A stretch of DNA of 64,000 nt from Flavobacteriaceae bacterium NBU2977 (GCA_019931105.1 JAIOUW010000002.1:1-64000), one strand, 5' to 3'. Counted from the stretch's first letter, positions 46,584 to 56,633 are shown. Program-made: numbers and translations. The notes: generated from the letters alone by a model not told the origin.

Positions 46584-47981
46584 TTAATTCTTATATCGGG
46601 GATTCAGCTCGGTGGGAACCGGGGCACCTACCTCTAACCTCCATTGTCGTAAATCTTGCAATAGTTCTTCTCTTTTAGTCGGATTAGTACCTGACAGGTC
46701 GTTGCTTTCCGAAATATCTTCCTTTAGGTTATACAATTGAAGGTTTCCGTCCTCAAAGTCCTCGATAAGTTTCCACTCTCCCTTTCTAATGGCCCCTGAA
46801 GGTACGGCTCGCCAACCCTTTGTCAATGCGTCTTTTTGCTTTATTCCCCTATATGTTTGCAGATATGCCGGAAAATGCCAGTAAATGGCATCCCTGTGCC
46901 ATCCGTCTTTTTGAAATAGCAATGGAACGAGGGAGTGACCATCCAGCAAATAATCATACTTTTTACCTCCTGCCAATTCTACCAGGGTAGGGTAAAAATC
47001 GATTCCCATGACCACCTCATCCGTTTTAGAGTCAGGTTCGATTCGACCGGGCCACCAGGCTATCATGGGTTCCCTAATACCTCCCTCGTACAGCATTCCC
47101 TTGGAACCTTTTAACGGAAAATGATCGGTAGCACTTCCAAAGCCTCCATTATCTGAAAAAAACAGGACCAGCGTATTTTCATCCAGGTCCAATTCTTTTA
47201 GTTTGAGCAGGATCTTTCCCAAACTCCGATCCACACTTTCAACCATGGCGGCATATTCCGGGTCGTCCTGTTTTCCAAATGGCGCTTTATTCCTATATTT
47301 TGCCACCATTTCTTTTTTTGCCTGTATGGGCGTATGTACCGCGTAGTGGGATAAGTAAAGAAAAAAAGGTTTTTTTTGGTGTTCCTCGATAAAATCCAAC
47401 GCTTCTTCTGTCAATCGATCGGTAATATATTCCCCTTCAGGACCATCTGTAAGGTCTGGATTCCTGTAAGGGCTAAAATAGGATTTGGGCGCTCCTGATT
47501 TATTACCGGCTATGTTTATGTCAAATCCTTGCGCCTCAGGCCCTGTTTCCGAATCATTGCCCAAATGCCATTTGCCCATATGTGCGTTATAATAGCCAAT
47601 TGCTTTCAAGGCCTCGGCCAGTGTCACTATTGTTCCCGGCAATTCGGTTTTATTTGGAGTCGGTATCAATTTCCGGTCTTCAGATCTTCCCCGTTCCGTG
47701 GTTCCCACGGTATATATTCCGTGTCTCGGGGTATATAGACCACTCATTAAACAAGCTCTTGACGGTGCACAATTGGGTGCGTTGGCATAGGCACTGGTAA
47801 ACTTCATTCCTTCCCGGGCCATTCTGTCTATATGTGGTGTTTCATAAAATTTGCTACCCATGAAACCAACATCGTTCCAGCCAAGATCATCTACGAAAAA
47901 AATAATGAAATTTGGTTTCTCTTCCTGTGAAAACCCAACCGTTCCAACAAAAAGGCATATTATGGCCGTGAAATTTTGCAT
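46584..47981 (-). CDS. Type I sulfatase, Cys-type
   Basis: A sulfatase of 465 aa from the chosen ATG at 47981, which gives a signal peptide (MQNFTAIICLFVGTVGFSQ). In-frame upstream starts (ATG 48053, ATG 47999) would lengthen the N-terminus with unlikely sequence. Maturation motif CAPSRACLMSG begins at Cys71; other motifs are FFVDDLGWNDVGFMG, HMGKWHLGNDSE and VLFFSDNGGFGSATD. No lipobox. It sits between two lipoprotein sulfatases in the operon. Confidence 0.9.
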   Translation of the reverse strand: MQNFTAIICLFVGTVGFSQEEKPNFIIFFVDDLGWNDVGFMGSKFYETPHIDRMAREGMKFTSAYANAPNCAPSRACLMSGLYTPRHGIYTVGTTERGRSEDRKLIPTPNKTELPGTIVTLAEALKAIGYYNAHMGKWHLGNDSETGPEAQGFDINIAGNKSGAPKSYFSPYRNPDLTDGPEGEYITDRLTEEALDFIEEHQKKPFFLYLSHYAVHTPIQAKKEMVAKYRNKAPFGKQDDPEYAAMVESVDRSLGKILLKLKELDLDENTLVLFFSDNGGFGSATDHFPLKGSKGMLYEGGIREPMIAWWPGRIEPDSKTDEVVMGIDFYPTLVELAGGKKYDYLLDGHSLVPLLFQKDGWHRDAIYWHFPAYLQTYRGIKQKDALTKGWRAVPSGAIRKGEWKLIEDFEDGNLQLYNLKEDISESNDLSGTNPTKREELLQDLRQWRLEVGAPVPTELNPRYKN

Positions 47982-48073
47982 TATGATTGCAGCCCACATC
48001 TTTTTCTGTTCGAAAAATGTCCATGGGGTACCGTACATTGCTTTATTGATCATTTTCAAAAATCAAATTGGCA

Positions 48074-49633
48074 CTAACCTTTGTTTTTGACCTCATTCAT
48101 GGCCTTGGTCAATTCCTTGACCTTTTCCGGATATTTATCGGCCAGATTATTTTGTTGTGCAATATCCTCTTTAATATTGAACAATTGGTATTCTTCCAAG
48201 TTTCCCGTTTCGTTCCTAACCCATTTATTTATAATCTTTGGTCCTTCATACGGGGGGATCATGATCCAGTCCCCTTGTCTATAAAAGGTCTTGCCCATGG
48301 CTTCCAAGACTAATTGCGTCCTTCCCTTGTGCGATTTGCCAAGAAACACATCAAGGGTATCTTCGCTATCCAAAGCCGAATTTTCCAATCCGAGAAGGCT
48401 TGCAAAAGATCCCATTAAATCCAACTGGCAAACTAAGGCATCTGAGGTTGATGCTTTAATTGTTCCTGGCCAGCTCACTAAGAACGGAACTCTGGTTCCC
48501 GCATCGAACATACTGTATTTCCCTCCCCGTAATGGCCCTCCGGGTTTATGATTTCCAATTTTTTCAACGGCATTGTCCTGATAGCCGTCGTCGAGAACGG
48601 GACCATTATCACTTGAAAAAACCACTATCGTATTTTCTGCAATGCCCAGATTTTCCAACTGATCTAGAATCTGACCAATGGTCCAATCGGCCTCTAGAAT
48701 GGCATCTCCCCTTGGGCCCATGCCGGAGCTGCCCACAAACCTTGGGTGAGGTGTTCTTGGAACGTGGGGCTGATGGAGCGAATAGAAAAGAAAGAAGGGG
48801 TTGTTCTTGTTCGATGAAATGAACTCTTTGGTCTTTACCATAATGGTATCCGACATATTTTCATCAATGAACAGGGCGGATTTCCCGCCTTTCATATACC
48901 CTATACGGGATATTCCGTTATGGATACTCATATCATGCCCATGGCTCGGATGGAGTTTTAATAGTTCAGGGTTTTCTTTTCCTGTCGGTTCACCTGGAAA
49001 GTTCTCATTATAACTTACCTCCAAGGAGTCGTCAGGGCTTAGCCCAACAACTTTGTCATTTTCAACGTATACGGAAGGAACCCTGTCGTTTGTGGAGGCC
49101 AAAATATACGAATAATCAAAACCTATCTCATTCGGCCCAGGTTTTATCTCTGAGTTCCAATCCAAAGTTTCTCCTCCAAGGCCAAGATGCCATTTTCCAA
49201 TTACAGCCGTTGTATAATTTGCTTTTTTTAACATGGAAGGAAATGTTTCTCTTGAAGTGTCGAACAACAAGGGGGCATTTCCTGGCAGGATATGGGCTTT
49301 TTGGTTCCTCCATGGGTATTCTCCCGAAAGGATTGCATATCTACTTGGCGTACAAGTGGCCGAAGTTGCGTACCCATTGGTAAACCGAATACCGTTCTTC
49401 GCAATACGGTCTATATTCGGAGTTGCAAGCTCGGTTCCACCATATGCGCTTACATCCCCATAGCCAAGGTCATCCACATAAATAAGTAAGATGTTAGGAC
49501 GGCGGTCAATAATTTTATTTTTAGCCTCGCCAACTTCTTTGTTTGTCTTTTTACCAGATAAGTTGCAACTGGCTGCGACCATAAGTATAGACAATACTAA
49601 TAATCGGCAAATTTTTCTTAAAAAGGTGTTCAT
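48074..49633 (-). CDS. Type I sulfatase lipoprotein, Cys-type
   Basis: A 519-aa sulfatase with lipobox Cys23 (LMVAASCNLSG). Maturation motif CTPSRYAILSG begins at Cys94. Metal-binding segments: LLIYVDDLGYGDVSAYGG, AVIGKWHLGLGGE and TIVVFSSDNGPVLDDGY. It is the first sulfatase after SusD, separated from it by 204 bases containing a hairpin. Of the four sulfatases in the run it is the most divergent in its inserted loops (for example around the YSYILASTNDRVPSVYVEND segment). Specificity not inferable. Confidence 0.92.
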   Translation of the reverse strand: MNTFLRKICRLLVLSILMVAASCNLSGKKTNKEVGEAKNKIIDRRPNILLIYVDDLGYGDVSAYGGTELATPNIDRIAKNGIRFTNGYATSATCTPSRYAILSGEYPWRNQKAHILPGNAPLLFDTSRETFPSMLKKANYTTAVIGKWHLGLGGETLDWNSEIKPGPNEIGFDYSYILASTNDRVPSVYVENDKVVGLSPDDSLEVSYNENFPGEPTGKENPELLKLHPSHGHDMSIHNGISRIGYMKGGKSALFIDENMSDTIMVKTKEFISSNKNNPFFLFYSLHQPHVPRTPHPRFVGSSGMGPRGDAILEADWTIGQILDQLENLGIAENTIVVFSSDNGPVLDDGYQDNAVEKIGNHKPGGPLRGGKYSMFDAGTRVPFLVSWPGTIKASTSDALVCQLDLMGSFASLLGLENSALDSEDTLDVFLGKSHKGRTQLVLEAMGKTFYRQGDWIMIPPYEGPKIINKWVRNETGNLEEYQLFNIKEDIAQQNNLADKYPEKVKELTKAMNEVKNKG

Positions 49634-49744
49634 TTTTTCTCTAAGAGGTATTTTAAGTCGTTTTAATTTTCAAGACTTGATGGCCAAGTCGCGGGTAAAT
49701 AATGCTAGAACCAACTAATCGGGTCTATTTGTTTTTTTGTGAAA

Positions 49745-49777
49745 AGAGGATGTCCGATTTATTCACGAACATCCTCT
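49745..49777 (-). terminator. Hairpin between susD and the sulfatase genes
   Basis: A 9-bp perfect stem, AGAGGATGT (49745-49753) with ACATCCTCT (49769-49777), around 15 bases. On the minus strand it follows the susD stop and precedes a short run containing TTTTC and later A/T-rich sequence. It could be a weak terminator or a processing site that lowers sulfatase expression relative to susCD. Confidence 0.4.
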
Positions 49778-49837
49778 CGATCAAGCAATAAAACTAACTC
49801 AACAAACTAAACTTTAATATTTTGAATTTACCAAATA

Positions 49838-51625
49838 TTACCATCCGGGGTTTTGTTCAATTTCTGGGTTTATCGCAATTTCATTTGAGGGTATCGGAAA
49901 CAGATAGTAATGATCGGGCCATGGTGTCGGTGCATTGTTCCATGCGTCTGGTAAAACATATCCCTCTGCCGCCCCACCTACAATCGGCACATTATTATCT
50001 TCATCGCTAGCAACAATCCATCTCCCGACTTGCCTCTCACTGGTGGCATAATCGGCCATTTTTCTCCACCTTCTTAAATCATCGAAACGATAGCCTTCGC
50101 CCATAAGCTCTACGGCTCGCTCTCTTCTTATTTCCCAAAGTACGGACGGAATTTCTGGATCTCTATCGGGGTCTTCCGTAATACCTGTTAAATTCAAAGG
50201 AGCCACACCACCTCTTCCCCTCAATTTATTAACGGAAACATCGGCAACTTCTTGGTCAAATTCCCCCAGTTCATATTTGGCCTCGGCATGATTTACCATG
50301 ATTTCACCTAATCTAAAGATCGGGGCATCTGCAAAATCCTGATTTTGTATAGAAGCGAGTTTATCAAAATATTTCCATAGTTTGTACCCTGTTTGGGTCA
50401 CATTATATCCGTGCCCTCGGTTATTCTTACGAAAATGGGGGGAGCGCCTTACGGTCAATCCTCTCCAATTCACGTCGGGCAATTGATGTATTTCCGGCTG
50501 CGATAACCCGGCCATAAAATCAATATATTCCCGATGGGTTGGGTCGCCCGTATGCTCCCATTCGGTAGTATTGCCGGATATCCCGGGTGGATTCTGGATT
50601 TGATAAGGCGGAACGGTGGTAATGAGCATCCTTCGGTCTCGATCCCTAAATTCAGTATAGGGGTCCTTCTCCAAATCTGTCCAATTAGCATTGGCTTTGA
50701 CAGGAGTGCCATCTGTGAATAAATATGTATCAGCACCTTTTTTGGTAAGGTCCCAATTGCCTGCCGAATTTCTCATACGACTTGTAATAATATGTGTCAA
50801 TATCCCAACTTCGTATTGTTTGTGAAGAAAAATACCAGCTGTTGATGCCAAATCGGCACTGTTGAAAACCTCATCATAGTTTGGGTGTAATGTATGGCCA
50901 TCGATTAATGCTTGTGAAGCATTTGCACTTGCCTGTAAATAGGTGTCGGCATCACTTAAGCCATGGTACTTTCGCCAAGTACCTTCAAACAGCCCAAAAC
51001 GGGAAATAAGGGCGCGCACCACATCTTGGGTGATAGAATTGGGCGCGGTACCTTCGGCAATAATGTTTTGCTCGGCATATGTAAGATCTCTGAGAATATT
51101 GGCCGCAACTACATCACGACTTTCCCTAGCCGAGAACAATACCTCGGTATCCGCTTCCGAAATGGCAGTTTCAATCCAAGGTACACCTCCATAGCGATTC
51201 AATAACCTAAAATACTGGAACGACCTGAAAAAGAGCCCAATGCTTCGCCAATGGTTTTTATCGACGTCGGTAATCGGAGCCTGGTCAATATTGTCCAACA
51301 TTATATTGGCCGTTCGTATCCAGCTATACGGATTAGAATAATCTTCACTCTCTGCATCCACTATAATACGCCCTTGGAGCCAATCACTACCATTATTTCC
51401 ATTATTGTTGTCACACATCAAGTCGGTATCGAACTCAAGGTCGAGTACATCAAGGTCGTAACCCGGGAACATTCCATAAAGTTGCCAGGCATAGGTCTCA
51501 AAGTTGGCATTGGCAGTAAACGTATTTTCCACCAAAAATTGATCTTGAGGCAATCGTTCCAATTCATCGGTACATGAGTAAAGAACGAAAATCATAAAGC
51601 CAATTAATACAAATATTTTTTTCAT
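49838..51625 (-). CDS. susD: SusD/RagB-family glycan-binding lipoprotein
   Basis: Surface lid of the SusCD glycan importer. The 595-aa protein has lipobox Cys18 (FVLYSCTDELERLPQDQF), the N-terminal SusD-like domain (TPR helices) and the C-terminal RagB/SusD domain with family landmarks VLWEIRRERAVELMGEGYRFDDL (shown in pieces: IRRERAVELMGEGYR, then FDDLRRW) near residues 500-525, and the closing PIPSNEIAINPEIEQNPGW. It follows susC by 11 bases. Substrate cannot be read from sequence; the adjacent sulfatases point to a sulfated polysaccharide. Confidence 0.93.
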   Translation of the reverse strand: MKKIFVLIGFMIFVLYSCTDELERLPQDQFLVENTFTANANFETYAWQLYGMFPGYDLDVLDLEFDTDLMCDNNNGNNGSDWLQGRIIVDAESEDYSNPYSWIRTANIMLDNIDQAPITDVDKNHWRSIGLFFRSFQYFRLLNRYGGVPWIETAISEADTEVLFSARESRDVVAANILRDLTYAEQNIIAEGTAPNSITQDVVRALISRFGLFEGTWRKYHGLSDADTYLQASANASQALIDGHTLHPNYDEVFNSADLASTAGIFLHKQYEVGILTHIITSRMRNSAGNWDLTKKGADTYLFTDGTPVKANANWTDLEKDPYTEFRDRDRRMLITTVPPYQIQNPPGISGNTTEWEHTGDPTHREYIDFMAGLSQPEIHQLPDVNWRGLTVRRSPHFRKNNRGHGYNVTQTGYKLWKYFDKLASIQNQDFADAPIFRLGEIMVNHAEAKYELGEFDQEVADVSVNKLRGRGGVAPLNLTGITEDPDRDPEIPSVLWEIRRERAVELMGEGYRFDDLRRWRKMADYATSERQVGRWIVASDEDNNVPIVGGAAEGYVLPDAWNNAPTPWPDHYYLFPIPSNEIAINPEIEQNPGW

Positions 51626-51636
51626 AGTTCTGTTTT

Positions 51637-54600
51637 TTAAAATGTCATGTTCAATCCAAGTCCATATTGTTTCCTGAACGGGTATGTACCCCCACCTCCT
51701 AAATTCTCGAACTCCGGATGCAATCCATCAGGTAAATGGTCGATCATTATCGGATTTTCCGCTGTAAAAAATATTCTTACATTATCGATAAAGGTCTTAT
51801 CCAAGGCCGATTGTGGAATTGAATAACCGAACGTAATGTTCTGTACCGTCAGATACGCCCCGTTCGACAGGTATCTGGATTGGGTTGCCCTACTTCTGGG
51901 ATAATTACCTTGGCCCTCAATATAAATTCTGGGATAAAAGGCATCGGTATTTTCCGGTGTCCAGTAATCCAATTGATGCTGGAATATATTTTGGAACTGG
52001 TTGTCGTAAGGCCAAAACACCCGATTGTTAATGTTCATAGCCCTTTTGCCAACTCCCACAAGTCTGAACGAAAAGTCAAAACCTTTATAACTTGCGCCTC
52101 CAGAGGCACCATAACGGTAACGTCTTCTACTGTTCCCGATTATGGTCCTATCTTGTGTGTCATCCAAGTCGTTGGACCCGTTTTGGATAACTCCGTTACC
52201 ATCCAGATCAACATATTTTGCATCCCCTGGATTTGGGTTTACGCCTTGGAAATATGCCAACCCTTCCCTAAGGGTTCCATTTTGTAGGTTTTCATCCAGC
52301 GTTCCTTCCACGAAATCGTCAACTGTAAAGAAGCCATCTGATTGTAATCCCCAAATCTCACCAAATTCCCGACCCACATACGGAGAATTGAGCAATCGGG
52401 CATCATTGTTCAAGCTTGTGATTTCAGATTTATAAACATCTGATACGTTCGCATTGATATAATAAGAAAAATCGTCGCCAATAGTATCCTGCCATCCTAA
52501 TGTGACCTCCCATCCCAAGTTTTCACTATCTGCCACATTGACCAGAGGAGGAGCGGCTCCCAGAACAGCAGGAGCAGGTAGGCCGCCATCCAATTGATCA
52601 AGAACCTTTCTGTTGAACCATTCAAGCGTCGTGGTGAAACGATTATTGAAAAAGCTCGCATCCATACCCAAATTAAGGGTCCTGGCACGCTCCCAAGTAA
52701 AACTAGGACTTACAAGTGCGGGACTTCCAACGGTTATATATCGATTCCCTGTCGTTGGGTCTATCCACTGAGAATTACTGGCAGGTAACCCGGGGAGAAA
52801 CGGATAAAAATCCTCTGTATCGGGGTCGTTCGGCAACGTCGTAATCTGATTGCCGATATCACCCCAAGAACCCCTAAACTTCAAACTGGTCACTACACTG
52901 GTCAAAGGCTCGAAAAACCCCTCTTTTGAAACGACCCAGCCTGCCGAAAAGGAAGGGAACACCCCAAAACGATCATTTTTCGGAAAACGGGAAGACCCGT
53001 CGTATCTGGCATTCGCCTCAAGCAGGTATTTCTCGGCGTAGTTATAGGTAAATCGTCCAAAAACCCCTTGTACAGCCCATTCACCAAAGAAATCCTCCAC
53101 TGCAGGATTGGTAGTCGTTCCGTCTAAAAATGGGATGTCCGGATTTATTAAATCCTGTCCTGAAGCAGTAAAACTTTCACTTGAAAACTCCTCTTGGTTA
53201 AATCCTGCAAGAAAGGAAAAATTGTGGTTCCCTAAACTTTTCTCATATGAACCGTATAGGTTCAAAGCATTTCTGCTCGTTGTTAAATGAGTTCGGGAAT
53301 AATTTGTAATACCAACGCCATTGGGAGTGAACCGTTGCGAGGAAATGGTCAGTGGCTGATTATCGGTAGAACGTGTATCACGCAAACTATTTTCAAATGT
53401 ATATTCTCCCGTAAGTGTCAATCCGTTAATAGGCTTGTACTGTAATTTACCTGTTAAGCGTGTAGTTTTTTCATCCCTTTCATCAGGTGTTCTCAACCGA
53501 ACTATGTTTGAAGGGGTGTCATATGGAATCTCCTCGCCGGTCTCGGTCACAAAGTTACCTGCGGGCGTGAAAGAATAAAATGAAACGGCTTGGTTATAGT
53601 TTCCAATTGGATCCAATCTGTTACTGGCCCTATATAATGTATTTAGGCTGGCCGTAAGATTGGTGGCAATTTCAGATTCGATAAATCCATTAAGGTTATA
53701 TCGCGTAAAACTGTCCCTATCGGTAACCATAATACCATCTTCATCGCTATACCCCAAGGATACCCTATAATTTGATTTTTCACCGCCTCCGCTGAAATTA
53801 AAATTATGTACTTGTGTGAGTCCTTGATTATCAATAAAATCACCTAGTACATCACCGACGGCGAGTGGATATCGCAATCCATCATTTTCAGCGTATCCAA
53901 GTGGATAGCTTCCAGGGTTTTGCTCATATTCGTCAACAAATCCCAACCATGTGGGAATGTCCTGCCCGGTCCAAAAAGTCGTTGTGCCGAAATCGGTCAA
54001 AGCCCTTACAAATTCTGCGGTCGTGGCGGCCTTTGCTACTTCCGTGGGCTTACTGATGGACATCGTGGTGGAATAATTAAAATTGGTGCCGCTGTTTCTA
54101 ACTCCCTTTTTTGTAGTAATCAAAACTACACCAAATGCAGCCCTACCGCCGTATATAGCAGAGGAAGATGCGTCTTTTAAAACCGAAATGGATTTGATAT
54201 CATTTGGATTCACATCCTCAAGGTTTACGGGGACGTTGTCCAAAAGTATCAAGGGTTGCCCGGTTCGACCATTGATACTGGCTATGCCCCTAATGTCTAT
54301 ATCCGCTCCTGTCCCCGGACGACCTTGCCCAAAGCTTATGTTTAATCCCGGTATGGCTCCTTGAAGAGCTCTTGACGAAGTTGTCTGTGCCCTTCCCGAA
54401 ATAACTTCTTCAAAATCGACAGAAGACACGGCTCCGGTAACATTCTCTTTTTTCTGGGTTCCATAACCCACGACCACAACTTCATCCAAACTTGCGGTAT
54501 CTTCACTTAAGGTAACATTTATCTGCTTTTGGCCATTTATTGGCACTTCTTGGGTTACAAAGCCTAAATAGGAAATTACAATAATTGCGTTTGAGTCCGC

Positions 54601-55116
54601 TACATTGATTTCAAAGTTCCCATCAAAATCGGTTTGAGTACCATTCGAGGTTCCTTTTTCCACAATATTGGCTCCGGGCAAAGGTTGGCCATTGTTGTCA
54701 ACAACATTACCGGAAACGGGATGTGTTTGCCGTTCTTTGTTAGATATAATGGGCTTTTCGTTTATCGCAACAAGATTGCCGCTGGTTATTCTTATCTCTA
54801 GATTGCCTAGGGATAAACTACTTAGCAACTTGTTTGCCCTTACGACACCTTTCCGCAGGTGAATCATTGGAAAGTCTTTGAATAAGCCTTCTTCATAAAA
54901 AAATTTGTAATCGGTCTGTTCTGAGACAAGGTCGAACACCTCATCTACGGTTGCCATCGTATCTTCATCTATCCTAACCCTGGAATTCTGAGATAATAAG
55001 TTGTTAGGAATCGCGGCGAAAATAGAGGCACAAAACAATAAGATAAATGTTCTCATAATGTTCCTTAGAAGCCCATTTCTGAATAGAAAGGAGCTTTTGT
55101 CGAAATTAAATTTCAT
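51637..55116 (-). CDS. susC: SusC/RagA TonB-dependent receptor with STN signalling domain
   Basis: Outer-membrane barrel importing oligosaccharides using TonB energy. In 1159 aa: signal peptide to about residue 43 (NNLLSQ), STN domain about 50-120 (TVDEVFDLVSEQTDYKFFYE), carboxypeptidase-regulatory-like domain about 135-215 (GNVVDNNGQPLPGANIVEKG), plug from about 215 (VVVGYGTQKKENVTGAVSSV), DNVPVN, IRGIASINGRTGQPLIL, barrel to the terminal Phe. The STN domain is the feature that lets such receptors signal through FecR and ECF sigma, both encoded just upstream. The start ATG at 55116 precedes a longer than usual N-region; an internal Met at residue 21 is a possible alternative. Confidence 0.94.
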   Translation of the reverse strand: MKFNFDKSSFLFRNGLLRNIMRTFILLFCASIFAAIPNNLLSQNSRVRIDEDTMATVDEVFDLVSEQTDYKFFYEEGLFKDFPMIHLRKGVVRANKLLSSLSLGNLEIRITSGNLVAINEKPIISNKERQTHPVSGNVVDNNGQPLPGANIVEKGTSNGTQTDFDGNFEINVADSNAIIVISYLGFVTQEVPINGQKQINVTLSEDTASLDEVVVVGYGTQKKENVTGAVSSVDFEEVISGRAQTTSSRALQGAIPGLNISFGQGRPGTGADIDIRGIASINGRTGQPLILLDNVPVNLEDVNPNDIKSISVLKDASSSAIYGGRAAFGVVLITTKKGVRNSGTNFNYSTTMSISKPTEVAKAATTAEFVRALTDFGTTTFWTGQDIPTWLGFVDEYEQNPGSYPLGYAENDGLRYPLAVGDVLGDFIDNQGLTQVHNFNFSGGGEKSNYRVSLGYSDEDGIMVTDRDSFTRYNLNGFIESEIATNLTASLNTLYRASNRLDPIGNYNQAVSFYSFTPAGNFVTETGEEIPYDTPSNIVRLRTPDERDEKTTRLTGKLQYKPINGLTLTGEYTFENSLRDTRSTDNQPLTISSQRFTPNGVGITNYSRTHLTTSRNALNLYGSYEKSLGNHNFSFLAGFNQEEFSSESFTASGQDLINPDIPFLDGTTTNPAVEDFFGEWAVQGVFGRFTYNYAEKYLLEANARYDGSSRFPKNDRFGVFPSFSAGWVVSKEGFFEPLTSVVTSLKFRGSWGDIGNQITTLPNDPDTEDFYPFLPGLPASNSQWIDPTTGNRYITVGSPALVSPSFTWERARTLNLGMDASFFNNRFTTTLEWFNRKVLDQLDGGLPAPAVLGAAPPLVNVADSENLGWEVTLGWQDTIGDDFSYYINANVSDVYKSEITSLNNDARLLNSPYVGREFGEIWGLQSDGFFTVDDFVEGTLDENLQNGTLREGLAYFQGVNPNPGDAKYVDLDGNGVIQNGSNDLDDTQDRTIIGNSRRRYRYGASGGASYKGFDFSFRLVGVGKRAMNINNRVFWPYDNQFQNIFQHQLDYWTPENTDAFYPRIYIEGQGNYPRSRATQSRYLSNGAYLTVQNITFGYSIPQSALDKTFIDNVRIFFTAENPIMIDHLPDGLHPEFENLGGGGTYPFRKQYGLGLNMTF

Positions 55117-55174
55117 AATTTTGTTAATTATTGGTTAGTTGTACAATTTGTAGTTAATCAATAATGGATTAAGG

Positions 55175-55212
55175 GGATAAGGTTACTTACTTTGACGGGT
55201 AAAACCTTATCC
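55175..55212. repeat. Inverted repeat between fecR and susC
   Basis: Ten perfect base pairs: GGATAAGGTT (55175-55184) and AACCTTATCC (55203-55212), loop 18 bases. It lies in the 203-base spacer ahead of susC and has no T-run on the transcribed strand, so it is more likely an RNA structure or regulator site than a terminator. Confidence 0.45.
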
Positions 55213-55319
55213 TTCTTTTATTTAGTTTAGTTTCATAGGCAGAATATTAGCTTTTAAGTTAGTTGTTAATGTTAATTATTTAGTTTTTGGGATATCATTC
55301 GACTTGATAGTGGTAATGG

Positions 55320-56486
55320 TCATCTTAGAACAATGGTTTTATCCCTTATCTCATATTCCTTGATTGTGGTCGATTTCATTATGGATAAAATATGTTCGAC
55401 CTCTTGATGTTTTCCAATAACACCTCTGAACTTTAAGGTTTCCAAATCCTTGTTCTCAAAAACAACATCGGCATCGTACCATCTGGATATCACTTTCATG
55501 ATATCTTTCAATGGCTTTTCTCTAAAAATAAAAACTCCGTCTTTCCATGAAACTTCACTTGCAACATCAACGGTATTGACGGCCACCACATTTTTTTCTA
55601 CATCAAGTATCGATTGTTGCCCGGGAATCAACTCTTTTCTTGAAGGACCATTGATTACGGCTACACTTCCTTCAACCAAAGTTGAATAAATATTTTTCTC
55701 ATCCGAATAGGCCTTAATATTGAATTCCGTACCGAGAACCTCTATCTTTTGAGATCGATTCGTCACAATGAACTTTGTTCCATTATGCTCTGTACTCGGA
55801 GATACATCAAAATATGCTTCTCCATAAACTAATTCCACTTCTCTTGGACTGTCAGGGACGAAACTTACGGGGTATTTTAATTGCGTTTCAGAGTTCAGCC
55901 AAACTCCTGTTCCGTCCGCCAATTTGAGAAAATACTCCCCCCCCCGAGGAATTGTCAGGTAATTGTATTTGATATCCTTAGAACTTTCTTGGTCGGCGTA
56001 AATGAGTTCTCTGCCATTACCACTTATATTTTTGGTTTGGTAGGTCTTTCCGCCGTCCAAATCTATAATGGAGCCATCCTCCAATGTCAAAGTAGCTTTA
56101 TCAGATCCGGGTTTAATGGTTTCATTATCAATTACAGGGGAAGAAACCACCGGATTGCTAATCTTTTCATTTTCAGTAAAGTAAAAATAGCCGAACGTCA
56201 AAGCCCCGATTAAGATCGCTGCTGCGTATTTTAAGAAGCTGAATTTCATTACCCTGTTTCCTAAAAAGTTCTTCTCTTTTCTTATCTGCCTCAGAACAAT
56301 AGTCTTTGCTTTTTTTCGGTCATATTTGCCAACGCTCATATTCATTATAGTGTTGGCTTTGATGTATTCATGGAACAATAACTCATTTTCAGGATTTCCA
56401 ATCCATAGCTCCAATTGTTGGAGTTCATGTATATTGGCCTCTTTCGTTAGAAATTTGATAATTAGACTTTCGATTTGATCATCCAT
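55320..56486 (-). CDS. FecR-family anti-sigma factor
   Basis: Membrane-spanning regulator that passes the SusC signal to the ECF sigma factor. From the ATG at 56486 (a GTG at 56495 would add three residues) it has 388 aa: cytoplasmic sigma-binding part (about 1-80, MDDQIESLIIKFLTKEANIH), one helix (about 84-104, LKYAAAILIGALTFGYFYF), the FecR periplasmic domain (about 165-285, including TIPRGGEYFLKLADGTGVWL and LVYGEAYFDVSPS) and the C-terminal DUF4974 (about 315-388). It is divergent from the sigma gene and 203 bases ahead of susC. Together they form a SusC-FecR-ECF transduction set. Confidence 0.93.
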   Translation of the reverse strand: MDDQIESLIIKFLTKEANIHELQQLELWIGNPENELLFHEYIKANTIMNMSVGKYDRKKAKTIVLRQIRKEKNFLGNRVMKFSFLKYAAAILIGALTFGYFYFTENEKISNPVVSSPVIDNETIKPGSDKATLTLEDGSIIDLDGGKTYQTKNISGNGRELIYADQESSKDIKYNYLTIPRGGEYFLKLADGTGVWLNSETQLKYPVSFVPDSPREVELVYGEAYFDVSPSTEHNGTKFIVTNRSQKIEVLGTEFNIKAYSDEKNIYSTLVEGSVAVINGPSRKELIPGQQSILDVEKNVVAVNTVDVASEVSWKDGVFIFREKPLKDIMKVISRWYDADVVFENKDLETLKFRGVIGKHQEVEHILSIMKSTTIKEYEIRDKTIVLR

Positions 56487-56625
56487 TCTATACACCTCTC
56501 TTTGTGTTAATCTAATACCCTATTTAACCCTGTTATTTATAAAACCTAAGTTTGGTTACATCACTTTGTCCTTCCTTAAGACGATTCTAAAACTGAATAC
56601 CACCCCTTGCAATGAAAAAAAAAAT

Positions 56626-56633
56626 TACATTTG
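56626..56633 (+). promoter_or_regulatory. Candidate -7 box for the ECF sigma gene
   Basis: TACATTTG is an exact TAnnTTTG match, with TTG 16 bases upstream (56607-56609), which is shorter than the usual 19-22 spacing. It overlaps the TTG codon at 56631, which favours GTG at 56649 as the real start and a very short leader. Weak evidence. Confidence 0.3.

Noticed and set aside
51880-52287. A 135-codon plus-strand ORF within susC
   Set aside because: Antisense to the conserved TonB-receptor barrel; composition typical of a shadow frame.
55175-55212. The inverted repeat before susC as a rho-independent terminator
   Set aside because: No T-run follows on the transcribed minus strand, so it is listed only as an inverted repeat.
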